From NCBI RefSeq assembly GCF_028209885.1, contig NZ_JAQLEM010000025.1:1-34801 (forward strand): a stretch of 34,801 bases of DNA. The letters run 5' to 3'. Position numbers and translations under genes: made by a program. The stretch comes from Collinsella aerofaciens (lineage in GTDB: Bacteria > Actinomycetota > Coriobacteriia > Coriobacteriales > Coriobacteriaceae). The notes under the pieces were generated by a model. That model did not search any database. It was not told the origin of the DNA and was given only the letters and a program-made list of their open reading frames with translations. Positions 1-7,111 of the stretch are shown here, piece after piece. Positions within the stretch are counted from its first letter, which is position 1. Each line of letters opens with the position of its first letter.

Positions 1-48
1 GCGCCTTTAGACGCGAGCCCGGGGCCCGTGGGTTATACCCTAAGAGCA

Positions 49-71
49 AACCACCCTTTTTAAGGGTGGTT
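49..71. terminator. Short hairpin near the left edge
   Basis: Two 9-10 bp arms (ACCACCCTT and AAGGGTGGT) close on a 3-4 base AT loop. No clear T-run follows on the + strand. It may be a weak terminator or a relic of whatever preceded the broken regulator. Seen directly; its function is inferred. Confidence 0.35.
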
Positions 72-114
72 CTGATTGAGTATCTAATTGAGACAATGAG
101 CGCAACCGTCGTGA

Positions 115-543
115 GATCGCATTGGCGTTCTCCGAGTCACCGACAAACTGTCTTCCATCTATGTGACCAATTCGCTTTCGGCCTTTAGCCTGCTCGAGGC
201 GCGCGAGGATTGCGAGCTGTGCCTGGTGGGCGGCATGTACCGCCGCCGCACCGCCGCCTTTGTGGGGCCCACGGCCGAGGATACCCTGCGCGCGCTGGGC
301 ATCGATGCGGCGTTTATCGGCGCCAACGGTATTCTGGACGGCGACGTGTCCACGTCCAACATGGACGAGGGCCGCATCCAGCAGCTCGCCTTTAGCAAGG
401 TCGATACGCGCTATCTGATTGCCGACTCCAGCAGGATCGGCAGGCGATACATCTGCCCCCCTGCCGGCGCGGGGGTACCGCTTTACAATGACGCGCAAAT
501 AACTTTGAGCAACAAGGATGAGGCTATTCTGAGATATGACTAG
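115..543 (+). pseudogene. Fragment of a DeoR-family (LacR-like) repressor, effector domain only
   Basis: The reading frame is open from just after a TGA at 112-114. It encodes the middle of a DeoR-type sugar-phosphate sensing domain: TNSLSAFSLLEARED, then LVGGMYRRRTAAFVGPTAEDTLRALGIDAAF-type residues, and DSSRIGRRY near the end. The N-terminal winged helix is missing because upstream codons are closed by the TGA. The normal C-terminus is replaced after RRY by an unrelated tail of about 30 residues ending at the TAG at 541-543. The only start in the track is a GTG at 163, in the middle of a conserved segment, with no ribosome site. Family members are about 250 residues; here about 110 conserved residues remain. 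I read it as a decayed regulator of the adjoining sugar locus, truncated on both sides. The missing 5' part could lie outside the window as a separate fragment. Confidence 0.7.
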
Positions 544-1772
544 ACTCCGTATTTCGTCTTTATGTCCCTTGAGAATGAATCATAGTCTTCATAGAGCCCC
601 TCTTTGCTTTCATCCTCGGCGTGGTTTATACGTTCAAGGAGCTTATCCTTTGGAGCCTCTTTTGTTATTGCGGCCTCGCTATCGGGTATTGTGGATTGCA
701 AGAATAGTTCTAGAGCATGGACGTCTTTGAGTATGTAGCCTGTCGAACGACCCGCTCCTGTTTTTTCGATTGCGCTGCAACTAACAAGCTGACCGAGGGT
801 TCGTTTAACGGTGACCTCGCTGATATCGGGGCAGTTGGATCGGATGTCGGATTTCTTAATGACGCCGGGTCTCTGTTGAAATAGAACGGCGATGCGCGCT
901 TGCTTCGACATGGGACGAGTGCTTGATTCAATTAAGGTACGCTGCTCGAGCTGTCGGTAGGCGGCCAGGGTTGTTCCGAGCATGAAACGGATAAAGGGTA
1001 CTTCGGTGTTTTGATTTTCATTCCATCCAGTGGAGCTTGCAGCGAGAGCGTTGTAGTAAAGCGCTTTGTTGTCTTCAATAAGTCGTTCGATGCTGATGTA
1101 ACGCGCAACGTCGTATCCAGTCTTTTCGAGCAGCAGCGTTGTAAGGAGCCGGCTCATCCTGCCATTGCCATCGTTGAAGGGATGAATGCTAACAAAATCG
1201 AAGATAAAGCGGAGCGATATAAGGAGGGGATCGCAAACTTGGCGAGATAAAGCATCGTTGAGGGACTGGCAGGCTTCTTTAATAAGTCCCGGGGTTGCTA
1301 GGGCCGAAGGGGGCCTAAAGCGCACAAATCGATTTCCTTGATCGTCAATGGAGACGATTTCGTTATCGCTATCTTTCCAATGGCCTCCATACGAGATTGC
1401 CGTGTGCGCCATGAGGTCACGATGCAACTGCAGAATGACCGATGGCGTTACGGGAATGGAATCGTGTTGCTCGTGAATAAGCGACAGCACATCTCGGTAT
1501 CCAGCAATTTCTTCCTCTGCGCGGGAGCTTGGCTTGGCGGAATACGCCATGATCGCTTTGAGTCTTTTTTGGGTGGTAACAATTCCTTCAAGTCCGTTGG
1601 AGGACCGGGTGCTTTGGATCTTAGCCTCCTCCATTAGGGACGATAGAAGCTCGGGTTTGACTTGACTCAGAGCAAGCTGACGGCCTTTATGCTCGCGTAT
1701 CGAGAGGAGGAGGTTGGTGATTGGAGTTGCTTCGAGTTCCGCTGGGACTGTGGTGTAATCGAACTGGCGCAT
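540..1772 (-). CDS. Fic-domain AMP-transferase family protein with C-terminal winged helix
   Basis: A 410-residue Fic protein. Proteins with this fold transfer AMP or another phosphate-containing group to a hydroxyl of a target protein. The canonical catalytic motif HPFNDGNGRMSR lies at residues 197-208, with the catalytic His at 197. An N-terminal stretch matches the inhibitory motif [S/T]xxxE[G/N] (S58 to G63, with E62 as the presumed blocking glutamate), which places it with self-inhibited class II Fic proteins. After the Fic core, about residues 285-350 look like a winged-helix DNA-binding domain, and the last 60 residues are charged. ATG at 1772 follows the ribosome site AAAGGAGCC at close spacing. 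The stop overlaps the stop of the convergent DeoR fragment. The target is unknown. The palindrome just upstream suggests autoregulation through the winged helix (inference). Confidence 0.85.
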   Translation of the reverse strand: MRQFDYTTVPAELEATPITNLLLSIREHKGRQLALSQVKPELLSSLMEEAKIQSTRSSNGLEGIVTTQKRLKAIMAYSAKPSSRAEEEIAGYRDVLSLIHEQHDSIPVTPSVILQLHRDLMAHTAISYGGHWKDSDNEIVSIDDQGNRFVRFRPPSALATPGLIKEACQSLNDALSRQVCDPLLISLRFIFDFVSIHPFNDGNGRMSRLLTTLLLEKTGYDVARYISIERLIEDNKALYYNALAASSTGWNENQNTEVPFIRFMLGTTLAAYRQLEQRTLIESSTRPMSKQARIAVLFQQRPGVIKKSDIRSNCPDISEVTVKRTLGQLVSCSAIEKTGAGRSTGYILKDVHALELFLQSTIPDSEAAITKEAPKDKLLERINHAEDESKEGLYEDYDSFSRDIKTKYGV

Positions 1773-1780
1773 GCGGCTCC

Positions 1781-1855
1781 TTTCGGTATCACGAACATAC
1801 TTTCGATATCATAATATCATTAAATGATACCGAAAGTATGTTCGTGATACCGAAA
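1781..1855. promoter_or_regulatory. Large near-perfect palindrome upstream of fic, four phased half-sites
   Basis: Two 32-bp arms (1781-1812 and 1824-1855) are inverted copies with one mismatch, separated by an 11-bp AT-rich centre. Each arm itself holds two copies of TTTCGRTATCA starting exactly 20 bp apart (1781 and 1801, mirrored on the right). The site is therefore four half-sites arranged two direct and two inverted. It begins 9 bp before the fic start codon, so it overlaps the leader and promoter. This layout suits cooperative binding of a dimer or tetramer, most simply the Fic protein's own winged helix. In RNA it would fold into a long stem. Confidence 0.75.
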
Positions 1856-1910
1856 ACTAGAAACCATGCTTTATAACTGCTTGGAAAGTTCGGATTTGAC
1901 TATCTTATTG

Positions 1911-2045
1911 TCTCGATCTGTAACAGTTAGACGGTTAAAAGCGGGCTACGTGTTACAGATTGAGATCATTCAGCCCTGGTCGCCCGTTCGTCTAAATCTA
2001 TAACAGTTAGGATTGAAAATCCCTGCTAGATGTTACAGATCGAGA
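1911..2045. repeat. Array A: four alternating copies of a 15-bp motif at 40-bp period
   Basis: Motif TCTCRATCTGTAACA occurs at 1911-1925, inverted at 1951-1965, direct (slightly degenerate) at 1991-2005 and inverted at 2031-2045, each 40 bp from the last. The 25-bp stretches between are only partly conserved. It lies between the lacG1 terminator and the fic palindrome. The same element occurs beside modules 2 and 3. Confidence 0.85.
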
Positions 2046-2067
2046 TAAACGGCCTGCTCGGGCCCAC

Positions 2068-2117
2068 CAAAAACAAAAAGGCCGCATACGAACCCGTGGA
2101 GGGATTCGCATGCGGCC
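2068..2117 (-). terminator. Rho-independent terminator of the lacE1-lacG1 operon
   Basis: A stem of about 16 bp with G-U pairs (arms 2080-2095 and 2102-2117, ggccgcat... and ...atgcggcc) is followed on the minus strand by CTTTTTGTTTTTGG. It lies 23 bp past the lacG1 stop. The same U-tract sequence follows the lacG3 terminator. Confidence 0.85.
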
Positions 2118-2139
2118 GACAGGGGGTATACGGCGGAAA

Positions 2140-3561
2140 CTAGGCCATGAGCAGGCCGGTCTCCGAGACGTTCTTGTACCAGTACGCGCTCGCCTTGGGG
2201 TAGCGCTTCTGGGTCTCAAAGTCGATGTAGAACAGGCCATAGCGCTTGTTATAGCCGTTGGTCCAGGAGAACTGGTCCTGTAGCGACCACACAAAGTAAC
2301 CGTCGACGTTTACGCCGCCGTCGATTGCCTTGAGGATCCATGCGAGATGCTGACGCATGTAGTCGATGCGAGGGGCGTCGTCGATAAAGCCGTCCTCGAA
2401 GTCGTCCTTATAGCCCATGCCGTTCTCGGTGATGTAGATCTTCTTGTAGTTGGGGTAATCGTTCTTAATGCGCAGCAGCAGGTCGTAGAGGCCCTCGGGA
2501 TAGATGATCCAGTCCCAATCGGTGGTGGGTACGCCTTCGCGCACGCATGACTCGCCCACGCCCTTGAGGAACCAGCGCGAGGAGCCCTTGTCGCCGGTGC
2601 CATTGTGGTTGATGTCGTTTTCGCCCTCGGCGGCACGCAGGAACTGGCACTTGTAGGTGTTGACGCCCAGGCAATCGTTGTAAGGGAGCGCGGCGGTCAG
2701 CGCGGCGATGTCCTCGTCGCGGACGTCGAGCTCGCCGCCGGCGATATGGGCCAGCTTGGTCGCAGCCTCCAAGGTATCAGCTGCATAGTGGCCGCGGAAG
2801 GTGGCGTCGAGTACCCAGCGGTTGTTGATGACATCGGCCATGCGAGCTGCCTCGCAGTCGGCAGCGCTGTTGGGATCGAGGGGATACTTGGGCTCCAGGT
2901 TCTGGACAATGCCGATCTCGCCCTCAAAGCCGCCCTCATGGAAGGCGACGACGGCCTTGGCGTGGGCCACCATCATGTTGTGCATGAGCTGGAAAGCCTT
3001 GTCCAGGCGATACTTCTCGCCGTGCGGCCAGTTGCCGACGATAAAGCTGCCCTCGGCGGTCGCGGGAATCTCGTTAAAGGTAAACCAGTGCTTGACCTCG
3101 GTGAACTCGGCAAAGCAGAACTTGGCATACTCGACAAAGGCGTCGATCGTCGTGCGCGTTAGGAAACCCTCGCCGCCGTTCTGGTAGAAGACCTCGGGCG
3201 TATCGAAGTGATCGAGCGTGACATAGGGGATAACGCCAGCTTTGTTGCAGGTGGCGAAAAGCTCGTGATAGAAAGCGACGCCCTCGGGGTTAATCTCGCC
3301 GGTGCCATTGGGGAAGATGCGGCTCCAAGCGATGGAGACACGGATACCGTTGATGCCGAAGCGCTGGCACAGGTCGATATCGACCGGGTACTTGTTGTAG
3401 AAATCGCTTGCGGGGTCGGGGGAGAAGCGACCCTGAGCAGCCAGGAAATCGTCCCAGGGCACTTTGCCCTTGCCGTGCGTACGGGTCTCGCCCTCAACCT
3501 GGTAAGCAGCGGTGGCGCCGCCAAACACAAAGCCGTCGGGGAACTGCATGGGGTTGGTCAT
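2140..3561 (-). CDS. lacG: 6-phospho-beta-galactosidase-like GH1 glycosidase, module 1
   Basis: A 473-residue GH1 enzyme, the usual LacG length. It would hydrolyse a 6-phosphorylated beta-galactoside made by the PTS to galactose 6-phosphate and an aglycone or sugar. Visible hallmarks are the N-terminal FVFGGATAAYQVEG, acid/base Glu164 in TFNE, nucleophile Glu379 in ITENG, and the phosphate-binding set Ser432, Lys439 and Tyr441 in FSWTNGYNKRYG. Trp433 after that serine is the residue linked to galacto- over gluco-configured substrates in LacG. ATG at 3561 is preceded by AAGGATG. The gene follows lacE1 in one operon after a 75-bp gap with a hairpin. It is one of three paralogues here; the exact substrate is not readable, and a 6-phospho-beta-glucosidase remains possible. 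Confidence 0.85.
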   Translation of the reverse strand: MTNPMQFPDGFVFGGATAAYQVEGETRTHGKGKVPWDDFLAAQGRFSPDPASDFYNKYPVDIDLCQRFGINGIRVSIAWSRIFPNGTGEINPEGVAFYHELFATCNKAGVIPYVTLDHFDTPEVFYQNGGEGFLTRTTIDAFVEYAKFCFAEFTEVKHWFTFNEIPATAEGSFIVGNWPHGEKYRLDKAFQLMHNMMVAHAKAVVAFHEGGFEGEIGIVQNLEPKYPLDPNSAADCEAARMADVINNRWVLDATFRGHYAADTLEAATKLAHIAGGELDVRDEDIAALTAALPYNDCLGVNTYKCQFLRAAEGENDINHNGTGDKGSSRWFLKGVGESCVREGVPTTDWDWIIYPEGLYDLLLRIKNDYPNYKKIYITENGMGYKDDFEDGFIDDAPRIDYMRQHLAWILKAIDGGVNVDGYFVWSLQDQFSWTNGYNKRYGLFYIDFETQKRYPKASAYWYKNVSETGLLMA

Positions 3562-3598
3562 GAGTCATCCTTTCTGTGGGATACGAATAGGGAGAGGC

Positions 3599-3622
3599 GC
3601 CCGAACTGGGGATCCGGGCACC
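3599..3622 (-). other. Intercistronic hairpin between lacE1 and lacG1
   Basis: A short stem (about 7 bp, GCGCCCG with CGGGCAC) lies in the 75-bp gap between the lacE1 stop and the lacG1 start. No U-run follows, so it is more likely an mRNA stability or partial attenuation element than a terminator. Similar gaps in modules 2 and 3 also carry hairpins. Confidence 0.4.
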
Positions 3623-3636
3623 AACAGAGGGAGGAA

Positions 3637-5412
3637 CTAGTCGAGGTTCTCGCGGAGCCACTTGATGGCGCCAGCGGGGTCGCGGGTAAGGTCGATATAT
3701 TCCTTACCGCGGGGAGCGAGCAGCTTAATGCCCAGACGATCGGTGTCGGCCTTCATGTCGTTGTAGTAGCTACGAACCTGCGGGGCGAGCACGATGACGT
3801 CGTACTGATCCATGATGGCAGTGTGCTGGCCATAGGCGCCTGCGGAGGAAGCGATGTTCTCTCCGGTCTGCGCAGCACCTTCCTTGATGGCGTTGGCAAG
3901 CATGGCAGAGGTGCCGGCGCCGGCGCACAGGACGAGGACCTTCAGACCGTCGACATCCTTCTTAGCGGATGCGTTGGCTGCGGGCTCGGGCTGATCGGCG
4001 ACAGGCTTGCTGTCGGCGGCAGGCTCGCTGTCGGCGGCAGCGGCGGTCGGCTCGATGACGGGCGCAGAGGTGCTGGCGGCGATGGTGGCAGCACCATCGG
4101 ACTCGAGACCCAGCTCGGCGGCGCGCTCGGCCTCCTGGTCACAGAGCAACTTATCGTATGCCTTTAAGAACGGCAGGTAGATGATGGCGACCAGCAAGAT
4201 GATGATTGCGACAAACACCAGGGCGATAAGCTGGAAGTTTGTGGTGATGAAGATGCCGATGGGGGCAGGAGTAGCCCAAGGCACCACGAAGGAGAAGCCG
4301 TTCATGCCCACGTTATCGATAAAGAACTTGGCAACACTCACATTGACGCAGCCGGCGGCAACAAAAGGGATGAGCATGTAGGGGTTAAGGATCATCGGCG
4401 CGCCAAAGAGCAGCGGTTCGTTGACGGCGAAGGCAACAGGAACAATCGAGGCCTTACCGACGGCTTTGAGCTGCTTGGACTTCATAAAGAGAATCAGCAG
4501 AAGCGGCACGATGAACGTGGCGCCGGTGCCGCCGAACTCACCCACGAGCGACATGTTAAAGGTGAGGGAATGGGCGGGGTGACCACCGGCCAGCAGAACC
4601 TGCAGGTTCTCGGCCTGGTTGGCAAGACGGATGGGGTCGATGCCCGGCTGGACGATCGAAGGACCGTGGACGCCGATGAACCAGAAGAACGCGGTGGCTG
4701 CCTGGATAAGGATAAGGCCAGGATAGGTTTCTGCAGCGGTAAAGAGCGGGGAGAGCAGCTTGATGAGCAGCTCGGAGAACGGAACGCCCATGAGGTTGCG
4801 CACGACGACATCGATGATGCCGCAGATGATGACGGCGCCGCCAAAGGGGATGATGTCACGGAAGTTCTGAGCGATGGCGCCCGGGACCTCCTTGGGCAGC
4901 TTAATGGTCAGATCGCGCGAGACGCAGAACTTATAGACCCAAACGGTAATGAACGCGGCGATATAGGCCGAGAACAGACCACGCGTACCCATGCTGGTGC
5001 AATCGAAGACCGAAAGCTCGGAGCCGTTGAACTTGGTGGTGAACTGCGTGACTGCGAGCAGCAGCATGCTGCACTGGGCGGCCACCATGGTGGAACCGTC
5101 GTTGAGCACCTTGCCGGCGGGCATGCGACGGTTCATGGAAGCCGTAAAGTTCTTGGCAGTGGTGCCGGCGACCATGATGCCCATGACGCCCATGGTGAAG
5201 TTGTACAGCTTGTTGCACCAGTCGATGAGCGGCTGGGGCAGCGTGATGCCAACTACGCCAGGAAGGGTGGCAATGAGCAGAAAGATCGAAGAGGTGAGGA
5301 CGATGGGCATGCACCCAAGGAATCCGTCCTTAATAGCCTGGAGGTAGATGTTCCTCGAGATCTTCTCAAAGAACGGCTGATGCTTTTCGAGCATCTTTAC
5401 GATGGCGTCCAT
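3637..5412 (-). CDS. lacE: PTS lactose/cellobiose-family EIICB transporter, module 1
   Basis: A 591-residue fused EIIC-EIIB permease of the inner membrane that takes up and phosphorylates a beta-galactoside. Residues 1-430 form the multi-spanning EIIC domain, with HGPSIVQPG and NEPLLFGAP as family signatures. About 60 residues of Ala/Pro/Glu-rich linker follow. The EIIB domain starts near residue 488 with VLVLCAGAGTSAMLANAI; its phosphorylated cysteine is about Cys496. Length and fusion order match Staphylococcus-type LacE. No EIIA is encoded in this module, so it must borrow one, probably the lacF product at 16986. ATG at 5412 has a GGAGC ribosome site. It is first in an operon with lacG1 and is divergent from lacI1, with operators between. 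Confidence 0.9.
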   Translation of the reverse strand: MDAIVKMLEKHQPFFEKISRNIYLQAIKDGFLGCMPIVLTSSIFLLIATLPGVVGITLPQPLIDWCNKLYNFTMGVMGIMVAGTTAKNFTASMNRRMPAGKVLNDGSTMVAAQCSMLLLAVTQFTTKFNGSELSVFDCTSMGTRGLFSAYIAAFITVWVYKFCVSRDLTIKLPKEVPGAIAQNFRDIIPFGGAVIICGIIDVVVRNLMGVPFSELLIKLLSPLFTAAETYPGLILIQAATAFFWFIGVHGPSIVQPGIDPIRLANQAENLQVLLAGGHPAHSLTFNMSLVGEFGGTGATFIVPLLLILFMKSKQLKAVGKASIVPVAFAVNEPLLFGAPMILNPYMLIPFVAAGCVNVSVAKFFIDNVGMNGFSFVVPWATPAPIGIFITTNFQLIALVFVAIIILLVAIIYLPFLKAYDKLLCDQEAERAAELGLESDGAATIAASTSAPVIEPTAAAADSEPAADSKPVADQPEPAANASAKKDVDGLKVLVLCAGAGTSAMLANAIKEGAAQTGENIASSAGAYGQHTAIMDQYDVIVLAPQVRSYYNDMKADTDRLGIKLLAPRGKEYIDLTRDPAGAIKWLRENLD

Positions 5413-5490
5413 AGAGCTCCTTTGCTACTTGATGCGCGATGCATGTGGATGGAACTGGTCGTCGATGGATGGTCAGGACTGCCCGGAAAC

Positions 5491-5509
5491 CTTCCTGCTT
5501 AAGGAAGGC
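5491..5509 (-). other. Small hairpin in the lacE1 leader
   Basis: CCTTCC and GGAAGG arms around a six-base loop lie just downstream (for lacE1) of the LacI1 operators. Function unknown. Confidence 0.4.
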
Positions 5510-5515
5510 ATTGCG

Positions 5516-5558
5516 AAATGACAACGTTGTCATTTCGTTAATGACAACGTAAGACATT
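5516..5558. promoter_or_regulatory. LacI1 operators: perfect 20-bp palindrome plus second copy
   Basis: AAATGACAACGTTGTCATTT at 5516-5535 is a perfect palindrome with the central CG typical of LacI-family operators. A second, imperfect copy (aatgacaacgtaagacatt) lies at 5540-5558, starting about 24 bp later. The pair sits between divergent lacE1 and lacI1 and is the obvious target of LacI1. Confidence 0.8.
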
Positions 5559-5589
5559 TTTGGAAGAGCAACAAGGATTCACGGGTGAG

Positions 5590-5614
5590 CGGTCGATATT
5601 GTCCGGTAAACGGT
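5590..5614 (-). promoter_or_regulatory. 21-bp-spaced ACCG direct repeat upstream of lacE1/lacI1
   Basis: CGGT cores at 5590 and 5611 (read ACCG in the lacE1 direction) lie exactly 21 bp apart. The second core sits within GGTAAACGGT. The site overlaps a possible lacI1 -35 (TTGATT, 5614-5619). The same arrangement recurs at four other lac/gal promoter regions in the window. Confidence 0.65.
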
Positions 5615-5687
5615 TGATTTATCAGTCAGGCAGGTAGTGTATGCTAGAACGCAAAAAACAAGCGATAGAGAACCGAGTGGAGAAGCA

Positions 5688-6698
5688 GTGGCAACGATGG
5701 ACAAGAAAAATGTCTCAATGAATGATGTGGCAGTTGCCGCGGGCGTTTCTCTCAAGACGGTTTCGCGTGTGATCAACGAGCCCAATAGCGTGCGAGAGTC
5801 GACACGCGATAAGGTCCATTCGGCTATGGAGGCGCTCGGGTTTCGAACCAACTTTGCCGCGCGTTCGCTCAAGTTGGGCCGTTACGGGTGCATCGGCGTG
5901 GTGATGTTCCACTTGTCGGGCGGCGCCGTGGACATGATTGACGGTATCGCCGATGCCGCCGAAGAACGCGGCTTTGCGCTCACGATGATTAAGAAGCGGG
6001 CGGGGGAGAAGATGACCCTTGCCGAAGCGGCGCGTAGGATGTCGCAGCTGCCTGTTGATGGCATGATCTTCAACCTGCGTCAGATGGTCGATGACTTTGA
6101 TACCTTTGAGGCACCGAAGGACCTCAAGACGGTGATTATCACACCGATGGAACATCCTACCTGCTCCACCGTCAGTGACGACCAAGAGGGCGGCGCGCGC
6201 ATGGCGTGCGAGTACTTCTTGAACCACGGGCATAAAAACGTGTACTTCGTCTCTGGTAAGAAAGAGTCGTTGTCGAGCCAGTGCCGTATGAAAGGTTGGC
6301 GTGCGGCACTCGAGGCGCGTGGCATTGAGCCGCCCGAGCCTCTGCAAGGCGATTGGAATGCGGATAGTGGCTATGCCGCGGGCCTTGTGCTTGCCGATAA
6401 GCCCGATTGCACGGCGGTCCTCGCTGCTAACGACTGCATGGCAAACGGCGTGATGATGGCTCTACGTGACAAAGGGCTCAGTGTGCCCAATGATGTGTCC
6501 GTGATCGGCTTCGACGATGAGCTCTATAAGACGATTCCCAACTCGATTCTGACGTCGGTGAAGTTTCGCCACCGCGAGCTGGGCGTCCGTGCGCTCAACG
6601 AGGTCGTCGCGGGTCTGGAAGCTCCGAGCTCCAGAAGCCGTACGCTCGTCTCGGGCGTGTTGGTCGAGCGTTCCAGCGTGAAAGACCTGCGGGCGTAG
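5688..6698 (+). CDS. LacI-family transcriptional regulator 1
   Basis: A 336-residue LacI/GalR repressor from a GTG at 5688, chosen because GGAG sits five bases upstream; ATG 5697 is the alternative. The N-terminal helix-turn-helix reads VSMNDVAVAAGVSLKTVSRVINEP, with Leu-Lys at the two recognition-helix positions that set operator choice (Tyr-Gln in E. coli LacI). The rest is a periplasmic-binding-like ligand domain ending in FDDELYKTIPNSILTSVKF and LVERSSVKDLRA. It is transcribed away from lacE1-lacG1 and shares the operator-filled intergenic region with them. The likely role is substrate-induced control of module 1 and of itself. The inducer is unknown. Confidence 0.9.
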   Translation: MATMDKKNVSMNDVAVAAGVSLKTVSRVINEPNSVRESTRDKVHSAMEALGFRTNFAARSLKLGRYGCIGVVMFHLSGGAVDMIDGIADAAEERGFALTMIKKRAGEKMTLAEAARRMSQLPVDGMIFNLRQMVDDFDTFEAPKDLKTVIITPMEHPTCSTVSDDQEGGARMACEYFLNHGHKNVYFVSGKKESLSSQCRMKGWRAALEARGIEPPEPLQGDWNADSGYAAGLVLADKPDCTAVLAANDCMANGVMMALRDKGLSVPNDVSVIGFDDELYKTIPNSILTSVKFRHRELGVRALNEVVAGLEAPSSRSRTLVSGVLVERSSVKDLRA

Positions 6699-6716
6699 AC
6701 GTGCTCGGCTCGTTCA

Positions 6717-7011
6717 TCTCAATCTGTAACAGGTAGAGCCGAAAATCTCAGCTAGTTGTTACAGATTTAGACAATTCGGCCCGGCTTATTCCGTTTGTCT
6801 CGATCTGTAACAGTTAGGAGTGAAATGACCAGCCAGGTGTTACAGATCTAGATTGATTGGATTGACCCATCTGTTTGTCTCGATCTGTAACATCTAAGCG
6901 GTCAAAAGCGGTCTACATGTTACAGATTGAGATTTTTGGCTTGGCCTGTGCGTTCACCTCGATCTGTAACAGCTGGGACCCAAAAACTCGGCTAGATGTT
7001 ACAGATTAAGA
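6717..7011. repeat. Array B: eight alternating copies of the 15-bp motif at 40-bp period
   Basis: Motif TCTCRATCTGTAACA or its inverse begins at 6717, 6757, 6798, 6838, 6878, 6918, 6957 and 6997. Steps are 39-41 bp and orientation flips every time. The stretch lies between convergent lacI1 and lacE2, starting 18 bp after the lacI1 stop. The within-pair 25-bp spacers share a core like CTAGG..., AAAA and ...GGCTAG; the between-pair spacers end in a GTTYG-like sequence. Copies are near identical in the arms and diverged in the spacers. The gap from lacI1 to lacE2 holds this array and a terminator, and no gene. Confidence 0.9.
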
Positions 7012-7040
7012 TGAACAGGAGGACGGGTGCGGTCTAAACA

Positions 7041-7084
7041 AAATGGCCCGCGCATCACGCATCGATGCACGGGCCATTTTTTTT
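7041..7084. terminator. Bidirectional terminator between lacI1 and lacE2
   Basis: AAATGGCCCG and CGGGCCATTT arms surround a partly paired interior and are followed by eight T on the + strand. On the minus strand the stem is followed by TTTTGTTT, so it can end both convergent transcripts. Confidence 0.9.
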
Positions 7085-7111
7085 CTGCGAGCGGCAGGTG
7101 GCGTCAGCGTC

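Noticed and set aside
1..48. tRNA or RNA gene end at the left edge
   Set aside because: No cloverleaf arms or TTC-loop sequence could be traced; too little sequence remains to call anything.
6717..7011. CRISPR array
   Set aside because: The regular motif suggested one, but the repeats are only 15 bp, alternate in orientation, and have partly conserved spacers. No cas gene is present.
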